Of a DNA stretch of 64,000 bases, positions 1 through 11,147 are shown one piece after another; positions within the stretch are counted from its first letter, which is position 1; the number at the start of each line of letters is the position of its first letter. Source of the DNA: Rebecca billardiae RCC1528 (taxonomy: Eukaryota; Haptophyta); assembly GCA_965240325.2 (NCBI GenBank), contig OZ251226.1, forward strand, positions 2,852,001 to 2,916,000, in the 5' to 3' direction. The notes below the pieces were generated by a model. That model was not told the DNA's origin and searched no databases. It saw nothing but the letters and a program-made list of their open reading frames with translations. A program made the translations under genes and the position numbers.

Positions 1-3000
1 AGATCGCCTCGCAGGCGGCGGAGAAGGAGAAGGCGGTGGGCGACTTCAAGGTGAAGATCGAGCACGACCTCGCCAACGCCGAGCCCGCGCTGCTCAAGGC
101 CGCCGCCGCGCTCGACTCGCTCAACAAGAAGGACCTCGGCGAGCTCAAGTCGCTCGCAAAGCCGCCGGCCGGCATCGACGACGTGACGGGCGCGTGCGTC
201 TACCTGCTGCACGACGGCTCCAAGGGCAAGATCGACGCGTCGTGGAAGGCGTCGCAGCAGCTGATGAAGGATGTGAACAAGTTCCTCGACGAGCTGCTCA
301 CCTTCAAGGAGAAGATCGACACGGGCAAGGTGCCCAAGCAGAACTTCAAGAACATCCGGCCGCTGCTCGAGAAGGAGTGGTTCAACGTGGACACGATGCG
401 CACCAAGTCGAGCGCGGCCGCCGGGCTGTGCGACTGGGTGCTCAACATCACGGTGTACTGGGACATCAACGAGAACGTCGAGCCGATGCGCGAGGCGGCG
501 GCGAACGCGGTGACGCAGCTCGAGCAGGCGATCGAGGCGAAGAACGCCGCGCTCGAGGCGGCGGAGAAGGCGAAGGCGACGGTGGCCGAGCTCACCGCCG
601 CGTACGACGCGGCCGTCGCCGAGAAGGAGGCGACGATGGCGGAGGCGGCGGCGTGCGAGCGCAAGCTCGGGCTGGCGCAGCGGCTGATGGCGGCGCTCGG
701 CTCCGAGGGCGAGCGCTGGAAGCAGGGCATCGCCGCGCTCCAGGGCCAGCTCGGCCTGATCGCGGGCAACGTGCTGCTCGCCGCGGCGTTTGTCTCCTAC
801 TCCGGCTGCTTCAACCGCCACTTCCGCGAGATGCTGCTCAACGAGCGCTTCCTGCCCTTCCTGCAGGGCACGGTGCCCGCGGCGAAGAACATCGCGATCC
901 CGATGTCGCCCTCCGCCGACCCGCTCAAGATCCTCACCACCGACGCGGAGATCGCGCAGTGGAGCAACGAGAACCTGCCGAGCGACCGCGTGTCGGTCGA
1001 GAACGGCGCGATCGTGACCAACTGCGCGCGCTGGCCGCTGATGATCGACCCGCAGCTGCAGGGGATCACGTGGATCAAGACGCGCGAGGAGCGGCGCGGG
1101 CTGCAGGTGGTGCGCCTCGGGCAGAAGCTGCTGATGCGCAAGCTCGAGAAGGCGCTCGAGGCGGGCATGCCCATCGCGATCGAGAACATGCAGATCAACG
1201 TCGACGCGGTGCTCGCGCCCGTGATCGGCCGTCAGGTCACGCGCCGCGGCCGCACCGTCTTCGTCAAGCTCGGCGACAAGGAGGTGGACTACCACGCGGA
1301 CTTCAAGCTGTACCTGCAGACGAAGCTGTCCAACCCGCACTACCCGCCCGAGATCCAGGCGGAGACCACGCTGATCAACTTCATGGTGACGGAGGACGGG
1401 CTGGAGGACCAGCTGCTCGCGCTCACCGTCTCCAAAGAGCGGCCCGACCTCGAGGAGTCCAAGTCCGAGCTGATCGCGCAGATGAACGCGTTCAAGATCA
1501 AGACGAAGGAGCTGGAGGACGGGATCCTCGAGCAGCTCGCGAACGCGGAGGGCGACGTGCTCGAGAACATCACGCTGATCGAGAACCTCGAGGACTCGAA
1601 GCGCGTCTCGCTCGAGATCGCGGAGAAGGTGAAGGTGGCGGAGGTGACGGAGGCGGAGATCAACTCGGCGCGCGAGCTGTACCGCACCGTCGCGACGCGC
1701 GGCTCGATGATGTTCTTCCTGCTCTCCGGGCTGAACAAGGTGCACTCGTTCCACCACTACTCGCTCAACGCGTTCGTCACCGTCTTCGAGCGCTCGATCA
1801 CCGGCCGGCGCGGCAAGCTCGTCTGGAACGAGGAGGCGCTCATGTCGGGGATCGCGCCCGACAAGCTCAAGCGCGCGCTCAAGGGCGAGGCGGCCGAGCA
1901 CAAGAAGGAGGAGCTGCGCACGCACCCCGAGGCGTTCGAGGAGCGGCTGGCGTACCTCGTGGAGAACATCACGTACCAGACCTTCTCGTACGCGCGGCGC
2001 GGCCTCTTCGAGCGGCACAAGCTCATCCTCGCGACGCAGCTGCTGCTGGCCGTGATGAGGCGCGAGGGCGAGCTGCAGCCCGCCGAGGCCGAGTACCTGG
2101 TGCTCGGCCGCAAGGCGCTCTCGCCGCCGCCGATGACGGCGCGCGTGCAGGAGTACCTGTCCGAGGCGCAGTGGGCGGCGGTGTGCGCGCTGCGCGAGGT
2201 CGAAGCCTTCAAGTCGCTCACCGAGGACCTCGAGCTCACGGTGGACGCGTGGCGCGAGTGGGTGGACGCGGAGCGGCCCGAGGAGGCGGCGCTGCCGGGC
2301 GAGTGGGGCAAGCGCGTCACGCCCTTCCAGCAGATCCTGCTGCTGCGCGCGCTGCGCTCGGACCGCGTGACCACGGCGATCGCGAGCTTCATCGAGCACC
2401 GCCTCGGCACGCGGTACATGCAGCAGGAGGCCTTCGCGATGGACGACGCGTTCAACGACTCGTCGCGCGCGATGCCGCTCTTCTTCGTGCTCTTCCCCGG
2501 CGTCGACCCGGGCGAGGCGCTCGAGGGGCTGGGCAGGCGGCTCGGCTTCACGCAGGCGCAGGGGAACTACGTGCCGATCTCGATGGGGCAGGGGCAGGAG
2601 CGCCACGCGGAGAACACGCTCGACCGCTTCACCAAGGAGGGCGGCTGGGTCTTCCTGCAGAACATCCACCTGATGCAGTCGTGGCTGCCGACGCTCGAGC
2701 GCAGGCTGGAGGTGGCGGCGGACGGAGGCCACGAGGACTTCCGCGCCTTCCTCTCGGCCGAGCCGCCGCCGCTGCCGGACATGCAGACGGTGCCGGAGGG
2801 GATCATGCAGGCGGCGATCAAGGTGGCCAACGAGCCGCCCACCGACCTCAAGGCCACGCTCCGCTCCTCGTACGCGCTCTTCGACCAGTCGACGCTCGAC
2901 GCGTCGTCCAAGTCGTGGGCGCACCGGCCGATGCTGTTTGCGCTCTCCTTCTTCCACGCGCTCGTGCTCGGCCGGCGCAAGTTCGGCTTCCAGGGGTTCT

Positions 3001-4788
3001 CGCGGAACTACCCGTTCAACAACGGCGACATCACCGTCTGCGCCTCCGTGCTGCACAACTACCTCGAGGCCTCGGCCGAGGGCGTGCCGTGGGAGGACGT
3101 GCGGTACATCTTTGGCGAGATCATGTACGGTGGGCACATCACAGACGCGTGGGACCGGCGCGTGACCAACACCTACCTCGAGGTGCTGCTCCAGCCGCCG
3201 CTGCTCGACGAGAGGGTGCGCGCCCGCGCCCGCGTGCCCGCGCGCGTCGACGCGCCGGCGCGCGCGCCGCGCCCTCTCCCCTCGCGCGCGCGCGCCCAAG
3301 CTCACCTCTAGCGCCCTGCCCGCCGCGCCGCCCGCGCGCCCGCGCGCCCGCGCGCCCGTGCGCCCGCGCGCCGTGCGCCGTGCGCCGTGCGCCGTGCGCA
3401 GGACGAGTTTGAGCTCACGCGCGGGTACAAGCCTTTGCTCGAGGGCTCGTACGCGGAGTACCGCTCGTACATCGAGAGCGGGCTGCCGGCCGAGTCGCCC
3501 GTGCTCTTCGGGCTGCACCCGAACGCCGAGATCGGCCTGCTGATCAGCATCTGCGACGCGCTCTTCGAGGCCATCTTCACGCTGCAGGGCGGCGGCGGCG
3601 GCGACGGCGGCGGCGGCGACGGCGGCGGCGCGGCCGGCGGCGCGACCAAGGAGTCGACCGTCAAGGAGATGCTGACCGACTACCAGGGCAAGCTGCCCGA
3701 GGACTTTGTGATGATCGACATCAAGGCGCGCGTGCGGGAGAAGACGCCGTACGTCGTGTGCGTCCTCCAGGTGCGGCAGCGCGCGCCACACGGCCCGCCC
3801 TCTCCGCGCGCGTTGCCCGTGCTCACGCGCTGCCGCCGCCGCCCTCGCGCGCGCCATGCCGGGCCCTGCAGGAGCTGGAGCGCATGAACGCCGTGCTCGG
3901 GCTGATGCGGCGCGAGATGAGCGAGCTCGAGCTCGGCCTCGCGGGCGCGCTTAACATCTCCGACATGATGGACACGCTGATCACCTTCCTCTTCACCAAC
4001 AAGGTGCCGCCCGGCTGGCTCAAGGTGTGCGGCCAGATCGGCCCCACCGGCACCTACAACCGCAAGACGCTCAGCGCGTGGTTCATGGACCTGCTCGTGC
4101 GGTACAAGCAGCTCAAGGAGTGGTCGGAGGACCCGCAGACCATGCCGCCGTGCGTGTGGCTTAGCGGGCTCTTCAACCCGATGGGCTACGTCACCGCCTG
4201 CCTGCAGGTGAGCGCGCTTGCGCTCGCGCACGGCGCGTCCCGCCGGCCCCCAGCCGCGCACTGCTCAGCACGCGCCGCCCACGCACACGCCGCGCGCTGT
4301 GCAGGTCACCGCGCGCGCCAAGGAGCTGCCGCTCGACGCGATGGTCGTCTCGACCGACGTGCTGCGCATCACCGCCGACCAGGTGACGGCCCAGCCCGAG
4401 GAGGGTGCGTACATCCACGGCCTCTTCATGGAGGGCGCGCGATGGGACTCGCAGCACGACACGATCGCAGACTCGCTACCGAAGGTGCGCGCGCTGCCGA
4501 TCCCCCATCGCCCGCGCGTGGTGCCACGGCGGGCGGAGCTCACGCATCCCGCGCACGACCCGCCCGCTCCACGCACGCTCGTTGCAGGAATTATTCCCGG
4601 CCATGCCCGTCATGCACGTGCGAGGCATCACGGCCGACGAGGTCCACGACGACGGCGCGTTCCAGTGCCCGGTCTTCACCACCCGGATCCGTGGGCCAAC
4701 GTTCACCTTTGCGGCGCCGCTGCGCACGATGCGCCCGGCGTACACGTGGGTGCTCGCTGGCGTGTGCTTGGTCATGCAAGCAGACTGA
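1..4788 (+). CDS. Axonemal outer-arm dynein heavy chain, 3' part (5' end outside window)
   Basis: Motor ATPase heavy chain of the flagellar outer dynein arm. Reading is open from base 3. Exons by splice sites and family alignment: <3-3215, 3402-3770, 3872-4207, 4305-4484, 4588-4788; all four introns are phase 0. The visible protein starts in stalk coiled coil 1, crosses the microtubule-binding domain (around 100-330), returns along coiled coil 2 (about 500-760), then AAA5, AAA6 and the C-terminal domain. Family landmarks seen: GCFNRHFREML, WVFLQNIHLM, EIMYGGHITDAWDRR, and a C-terminal LAGVCLV near the stop. The NYPFNNGD and GGHITDAWDRR context fits the beta/DNAH9-11-17 group rather than the gamma group, by recollection of the family. 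Odd: a glycine/aspartate-rich insertion (3588-3645) in the C-terminal domain. Intron 1 carries CGCGCC-type simple repeats. The assignment to dynein is firm; the isoform is inferred. Confidence 0.95.
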
Positions 4789-7115
4789 TCAGCATCATCA
4801 GTGATCAGACAGATAGAATTAATCAGCAGGCGGGCTCTCAGACGCGACGTAAATATTACGCTATATGATGATGACGACCGCCGCGAGTTCCGCGGTCGTC
4901 CCCTTCCGTCAGAACCAACGTAGTTGGAGGCCCGCGCGGTGCAGCTGATAGTGAATAATTTAGGTGGGTCCCTCCCAACTGGGGCGATATTCTGGCGCAC
5001 TCAGAATGACGTCCTAGATTTTGTCTCTCACCCAGAATCGACGCTATATAAATGCGTCCCATCGGGGCGGAGCAAAAGTTTCGACCTCAAAACCTACTCC
5101 GCGTGCCGTCGCGCGGCCGAGCGCGCGCGCGCCGCGCGAGTAGTGTCACATAGAGATTTTGCGAAGCGTTACTTCATGGTTATGGTGGCTAGATGGCGAC
5201 ATGCGATCGGAATTACTTATTGACAACCGTTGACACCCGACCGAACCATTTTATGAAGCAAAGAGTGGGGCTCTATGCTATTGCTGTGCGCTGATACCTC
5301 CAACAAACTACTCAGCAAGATCGAGCATATTACCCACTTCGTATATAGCCACTTACCCGTATATACTATGGGGTTTACCCACTTTAATATTGACCGTGGA
5401 TGCGGTTCATTATATATTCAAATTCGTTCCGACATGTGGGTACGTTTGTTGGGTCATCGAATAGGCGCCGAGCGACGCGAACACAGGCAACCCGGGCCGC
5501 AACCGGACTGCTTGCGAGTGGCAGCAGTGTTTGTGGCGGGCTGCGTGCCGAGGCACACACCATCGCCCGCCACCGAGCATGCCACCGTCGTCACACGGGA
5601 GCCCTCCGCCGTCGAGGCTGGACTATCAGCCAACGCCACCGCCGGAGCTTGCCGCGTTTGGCGGCTTCCGTGCTCGTACTCCGCGTGTCACCGGTCGTCG
5701 TATGCCCACCCGCGTGAGGCCGCCACCAGTCCATGACTACCGCAGCTGCAGCCCATGCCGCCGACGATGCCTCCTACCATCTTCTCGCCAGGCAGCAATA
5801 CGATAGGTTCACCGACGCTGCTGCTAGGCTGAGAGCACTCAGCCAGTTGGCCGGCGAGACGTCAGATGGTTGAGAGCTGCTGGCCTAGCCATCACGTTGC
5901 GGCTTCCGCTCGCTCAAGTACACCCAACGTGACGACGAGAACGTGCCGGGCAATCATCAGACATGCGTCTGAGGGGTCCACTACGCCTAGCCGTAGAGTT
6001 GCTGAGTACGAGTCTTCGCAGACCACAAGCGGAACGAGTGGGACCACCCAATGGCAGGAGCAACAGCGTGGGGTGGCACTCGCGCCTGTCAACGCGACCG
6101 CGTTCTGTCAAAAATGGACCCATATCCTGCGACCACCCTCGAGCACCGCATACTATGCCCACACTCGGCATAGGGAAGGATCGCTGAGCGCCTGCTGCCG
6201 CTGTCAAAGGCCCTGCTGATCTTCCTGGCGCTGGATCGTGCACACGGATGGCAAGTCGGCGTGCTCGCCGCACATCGCGGCGGCTTCTCAGCATCCCAAG
6301 TCCTCAGTGCACCCATCCTAGGCCTGCTGGTCGATGATTGGTACCAACCCCCACCAAACACGCCCTCTCGGAAGTCGCCAATCGCTTACATGGCTCCCCG
6401 AGAGCCCGGGGCTGGCTGTCGTGCGTTCTCACGAGCAGCTTGCGCACAGCCCAAATGTCACCTTCACGGTGCGTTGAGCTGCTCAAGATGGCGGGAGCGT
6501 CAAGAGCATGCCCGTGCACGACACTGACCCATGCCTCCCGTCGCCTGACCCGCATGTGGCAAAAACTGACCCTGCTCGAAGGCACGGGTCGAACACCCGC
6601 CGATCGATTCAAGTTGTCTGTACGCGTCTAGCCGGGCGAGAGTCAAACATGCGGGCACGTGCCAGGCGGGGGATGTGTGACCACGGATCCCATCCGTGAG
6701 CACGCGCAAAGCGCTGGAGCGCGCGATAGGTGTTGGCTGTGGTCTACCCGACACACGGCGGCTCGGTCGCGCTGGAGAGGCGCTCCGACATCGTCGGGAG
6801 CGTTCAGATCGGACCTCGGCCGGCGGCCCGGCGATTTTCCCGAGCCGCGCCCGCGCGAAAAGAAATCAGGCCAGAAAACCCGGCGTAAATGTCAAAAGAC
6901 TGCTGGAAAATCGCCAGGGACCCACCTATAAGTGATACGTGGCCATATTGATATTCCCATAACGTCCTGCCACCCGCTCCGTCACGGCGCACTGCATGAC
7001 TGCAGCGCTTCGCCGGCTCGCCGCCGCGTCGATGCCGAGTGAGTGAGTGCAACGCTGCAATAATAAGGGACAGACAAGCGCAGGGGCGCGGCCAGTGTAT
7101 AACGATATATATGAT
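4789..7115. other. Gene-poor intergenic stretch with possible decayed coding remnants
   Basis: No intact gene seen. A TATA-like TATATAAAT lies at about 5044. Several short segments read like decayed coding sequence: a 46-codon ATG ORF at 5733-5873 (+) ending LSQLAGETSDG, and around 6185-6350 (+) a frame containing KALLIFLALDRAHGWQV, faintly like the start of a Copia-type reverse transcriptase. They lie in different frames with intervening stops, so a retroelement relic is only a guess. Confidence 0.35.
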
Positions 7116-7166
7116 TAAACTTTTCTGAGGATAGCGCACCAGCAATTTCCCTTGACCGCCATCCGG
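7116..7166 (+). repeat. Left terminal inverted repeat of the 1.96-kb element
   Basis: Pairs with 9027-9077 in inverted orientation, 49 of 51 positions identical. Confidence 0.85.
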
Positions 7167-8676
7167 GCCGAAGTGGCGCAAAATGGCGGTTGCCCCGTTT
7201 GGGCGCCCTTCCGCGCCTTCGAGCGGCTCGTGCGCGTCGGGAAGTGCGCCGAAGCGTATCCGGAGCATGCTCCATCGACGCGTCGCACTGCCGGGCCCTC
7301 GCATGCCAGCCCACGCCGACGTCTGAGTGCGCCTCGCCGCGCACGGTACAGCTTGACGGTACACGGCACGATTCGGCCGCGAGCAGCCTCGTGCGCGCGA
7401 CCGAGCCAGAGGTGGTCGCCGAGAGTAGCACGAGTGGCGGCACACGCGCGGGCCTGATCGTTGCCGAATATCTGACGCACCAATCGACCTCGCCCAGCGC
7501 CATCTGCTCGTTTGCGCACGTGTCGGAAAGAATGCGCAGCTGCCTGCAAACGCCGAGCGCGCAGATGAGGCGTGGGCGAGCGAAGGGGCGGCGAGGGCCG
7601 GCGCGTGCGCGCGCGTAAATTCGAGCCTCCCCATACGCATCGAAACACACCGCGCTCGCTCGTCGAGCTGCGCACGGGTATCGGTGCGCGCGCGCCAACG
7701 CGGCGCGCCGTGAACGCGCCCGGCGAATGCACACCTGCTCGCGCGCGCACGCGCGCGTGATGGACCGAGGAGGTCGCGCGAGCATGCGCGATGTGTCTGG
7801 ATGGAGCGTGTAGGAGGTGGAGGCTGCGCTCCGCACGCGCTCCGCCACCGTGCACCGCGCTGCCCCTCGTCCACGCGATCGCCGCCGAGCCCAGATTCAA
7901 ACGCGCGCGAGCCCGCGAGCGCGCCTCCGAGCAGCGCTTGCAGCAATCGTGTCGAAGGCTTGGCGAGAGGCAGATGTGCATGGCAAGTAGCGCAATGGGG
8001 GTGCCCATCACGCACACACACCCGCGCACGCTCGCCGCACCACCTCGTCGTGCCCACGTTCAGCGCGCGGGGCGCACTTTGCGCCTCGAGCAGCTGCCGA
8101 GCTGCTCCCGCGCGCGGCGCGCGCGGCGAGTAGAACTCAGCCAATGGTCCGAGGGCGAGCCGGCCGAGCGTCGTGCGTGACGCACATGGACCTGGTGCAA
8201 CGCCGCGTACCACTCGCAGCCACCATCGCGCCCGTACCAGCGAGCTGTGGCCGCCGCCGACACCCCAAAGCAGCCCAGCCGTCAGCGCGCGACAGCCGGC
8301 GAGCGCGCGACGCGCGCGTGCACCACCGTGATGAGCACGGATGAGCGCGCGCGCCCGTGTCGTAGCTCAGGTGGGGTCCCCCGATCGCACGCACCACCGC
8401 GCTGCCACGCCTTCGACCATCTTGTGTCACCACGCGGGCACACGCCGGGCAGGCGGCGGGGGCAGCCCGCTCGGCAAACGGTCAGCGCGCAGCGAGGATG
8501 GAGTCCGGCGAGGGGCGACCGGAGTGTCCGGCGCGACGGAGGTGGTCCACGCCGTGGTCGCCGACGCGATCCTCACCACCTCCGAGGCCGTGGTGGCCGC
8601 CCGGGAGAAGGAATGCTCCCAGTCGCACCCTTTGCAGTGCTCCTTTGCGCGTGCACGCAACGGCGAGGAGCGGAAG

Positions 8677-8753
8677 CGTTAGAGGGCACTTTTTGTGCAG
8701 TTCAGGCGTTCTTTCCCCAAAATGTAGAATGCGCGGAGAAGTGCCCTCTAACG
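8677..8753. mobile_element. 77-bp MITE-like element nested in the larger element
   Basis: The termini are a perfect 15-bp inverted repeat, CGTTAGAGGGCACTT at 8677-8691 and its reverse complement at 8739-8753, enclosing 47 bp. It is far too short to encode anything. Size and structure fit a miniature inverted-repeat element; a plain hairpin is the alternative. Confidence 0.55.
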
Positions 8754-9026
8754 ATTTTCGTGTGCAGCCGTGCCGCGCGCGCGAGGAAGGCCACATGCGG
8801 CTCCTTGCACATCTGCTGCAGATCGGCTCGTGCTCGGCGAGCGCGGCGAGGAGGAAGGTGCGCGCTCGCGAGCTGGCGCACCTGGGAGACCTCGCGGCCT
8901 CCGAGCAGAAAGAGCGCGTCGAGCGCAACGCCGCAGGTCGCACGGTCGCGATCTCGCGAGAGCGGTGGTGCGAGGGCGGGCCTCGCCATCGCGCGTTTCT
9001 GCGTCCAAACGCGGCCTCCGTAAAAT

Positions 9027-9076
9027 CCGGATGGCGGTCAAGGGATTTTGCTGGTGCGCTATCCTCAGAAAAGTTT

Positions 9077-9077
<1 letters not shown>
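9027..9077 (-). repeat. Right terminal inverted repeat of the 1.96-kb element
   Basis: Reverse complement of 7116-7166 with two mismatches (AATTTCCC against AAAATCCC). Confidence 0.85.

Positions 9078-9121
<44 letters not shown>
9077..9121. repeat. (CA)n(TA)n microsatellite
   Basis: CA dinucleotides run directly into TA dinucleotides, abutting the right inverted repeat of the 1.96-kb element. Confidence 0.95.
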
Positions 9122-10105
9122 ACGACGTGGTGTGCAACGGGCAAGCGTCAGGCTCAGAGTGCAGCAGACACATATAGAATGCGTCCGCGCCTTCCGACCA
9201 GGTCAGGCAGTGCGCCACCCGCAGCCCTGCCCCCCTACGGGAGCGGGGGCGGGATGGAGCACCGCCTCGGCCTGGGGCACGCGGCGGCGACGGCAGAATA
9301 TATATATATATATATATATATAGTTGTATTTATCCCGAATTTCCTCCGTGCACGATTTCTTTTCCTTTCCAGGCGCTTGGATCCAACCGCCAGGAGAGGT
9401 CGAGTCCCAGGTACTACCGCTGTCGTACCTGCCCTCCCTGAACCGGCGCGAGCGCGCTCGGCCCCTAATCCTATTGCTTTCGCCGCTGCCCGCAGGCGAA
9501 CGGCAACGCAAGCCGCCGGTTACGTATATACGTTTTCCCCCGGCGCTATTGGTCTAACGACCGGCCTGTCAGTTTACTGGTGGCCGCCGTTTGCCCTTGA
9601 CATTGACTTGTGACTCGTGTCACGTGTGGGACGACTCCCGCACCGCCCGCTCGTCCGCACGGACGACGCTGCTGACGACGTCCGCAGGGACACTGTGATA
9701 AGCCCCTGCGTGACCGGGGAACTGGTAAGGCGGAATAAACATCATGAGCTCAAACGTGTGAAACCACGGACCGCCGGGCATGGCCCATCCAGCCGGTCGC
9801 AGCGCCGCGGGTGTCGCGACGAACGCGCGGGCAATGATGCTCGCGTGCAGCGCGCTCTGCATCGAGCAGCCGAGTGAAAGCGCGCTGATGAACCAGATGC
9901 CCACACATAGCGCGGTTCGAGTCCGGTTGCGCAACGCTCTTTCGCCCGAAAGTGCGCTTCTTCTTCACTCCCGCTGAACGGGGTGAAGATCCGTCCCTGA
10001 AAGGCTCATGAGAGCGGGACGGCGGATGGCCCGCGGCCCGTCGGAACGCTGGTGAAGGAACAACACCAGGCTAAAGAACAAACCCGCCGGAAGGAACCGC
10101 GTTAT
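9122..10105. other. Intergenic, no supported gene
   Basis: Contains a short (TA)n tract at 9298-9322 and a tRNA B-box-like GGTTCGAGTCC at about 9911-9922 without a foldable tRNA around it. A minus-strand frame at 9620-9862 has some protein-like composition but no ATG near its 5' end and no recognised motif. Nothing else stands out. Confidence 0.4.
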
Positions 10106-10216
10106 GTTAAGCTTTTGCGCCGAGTCCTTAACCACTCGGACACGCAAAAGCTCCCACGACGCGTCGTGGGAGGTTTTGCGTGTCCGAGTGGTTAAGAACT
10201 CGGCGCAAAGCTTAAC
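10106..10216. repeat. 111-bp near-perfect palindrome made of a tRNA-like 5' half
   Basis: Two arms of about 55 bp, starting GTTAAGCTTTTGCGCC and ending GCGCAAAGCTTAAC, meet at a central CCCACGACGCGTCGTGGG. Each arm contains TGTCCGAGTGGTTAAG, which matches the A-box/D-arm of serine or leucine tRNAs. The arms differ by one indel and a few substitutions. There is no B-box or 3' half, so it is not a functional tRNA gene. Confidence 0.8.
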
Positions 10217-11043
10217 ACACACATATATGTGGCGTTATAGGGAACCTATAACTGAGTGTCTATGAGCGACGCCAAGAATCCGGCTCGCACCGTCGCACGG
10301 CGTCAGGCACGGCATTCCTGCGTTCATCCCGCGCGCACCGCCGCGCGCAGGAGTCCTGGTGCGCTGCCAATCTGGCCCACAGTGGCGCACCTGCAGGACT
10401 CGGTTGGTTACCGCTCACAATCATCGGATCGATCAGGCTTCGCTCTCGGGGGCGCCATGGGGCTGCTCACGACGAAGGCGCCGAGCTGGGCAAGGGAATC
10501 GCCTGCATCGGGCACTGCCGGGTGCACGCTCCGCTGCAGGAGGTGCACCGCAGTCGCCGCAGCCCCTCTGCTCGGTAAGGTCGCTGGCTGTCTGTGTGGC
10601 CCGGCTCCCCGCCTGATCGTTCGGCGGCGCGACGTCATCATCTGTCTTCGCCGCGTCGCCCCTCATGCAATGGTCTCTTGCTCTCGCCGCTGTCGCGTCA
10701 ACCCGCGCACGCTTCATCGTTTGCCCGCCCGCCCACCCTCGGCGGCTCGGCCTCTGGCGAATATGGAAGCACTGCAGTGTCAGCGAGCCATCAGCCTTAA
10801 TCGACCTTGCTCAGTGACTGACGACTCGCGGGCGCCCTCTCGACCTCGGGCAGCAGCTCAACCGCCACGCCGCTGCCAGCGCCCGCTGTCGTTCGTTGCT
10901 CAAATCCCAACATAGCTAACCTGATCGTTCCATGATTGATCATCGTGGTCGTCTACTCCACGACGCCGCGCGCCGCGACCATCCAGCTCTAGAGTCCATT
11001 CGTACCCGACGCCTTGTACGAGCCGGGCATGGCGGAGTGGCTA

Positions 11044-11112
<69 letters not shown>

Positions 11113-11147
11113 CGTCTATAATTCCCGCACGGATGATGCGCCGTGAT
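10217..11147. other. Intergenic, no supported gene; tRNA-like half and TA tract at its end
   Basis: A 219-codon plus-strand frame at 10256-10915 has no recognisable motif and a composition expected of GC-rich noncoding DNA. At 11030-11045 GCATGGCGGAGTGGCT resembles a tRNA A-box/D-arm and runs straight into a (TA)n tract at 11046-11112. Confidence 0.45.
11046..11112. repeat. (TA)n microsatellite next to a tRNA-like half
   Basis: About 67 bp of TA dinucleotides with one C interruption, directly 3' of the A-box-like GGCGGAGTGGCTAGACA. Confidence 0.95.

Larger units (their letters stand above)
7116..9077. mobile_element. 1.96-kb element with 51-bp terminal inverted repeats, no intact ORF
   Basis: The sequence at 7116-7166 (starting TAAACTTTTCTGAGG) is the reverse complement of 9027-9077 with only two mismatches over 51 bp. 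Both repeats start at the outer boundary with TAAACTTTT; beyond them the flanks differ (TATATATGAT on the left, a CA/TA microsatellite on the right). No convincing transposase ORF lies between them, so this looks like a non-autonomous DNA-transposon or foldback-type element. I see no clear target-site duplication; the right flank is simple repeat, which would hide one. The interior holds a nested 77-bp element at 8677-8753. Confidence 0.7.

Noticed and set aside
194-3412. 1072-codon second frame over the dynein exon
   Set aside because: Arg/Ala/Gly-rich shadow; the dynein frame has all family motifs.
6804-8213. 469-codon minus-strand ORF
   Set aside because: No recognisable motif, Arg/Ala-rich, and it crosses the left inverted repeat of the 1.96-kb element.
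8498-9613. 371-codon plus-strand ORF
   Set aside because: Reads through CA and TA microsatellites (THTHTH, IYIYIY); not a gene.
9620-9934. 104-codon minus-strand ORF with hydrophobic start
   Set aside because: It opens with TTG, has no motif and overlaps a B-box-like sequence; insufficient support for a gene.
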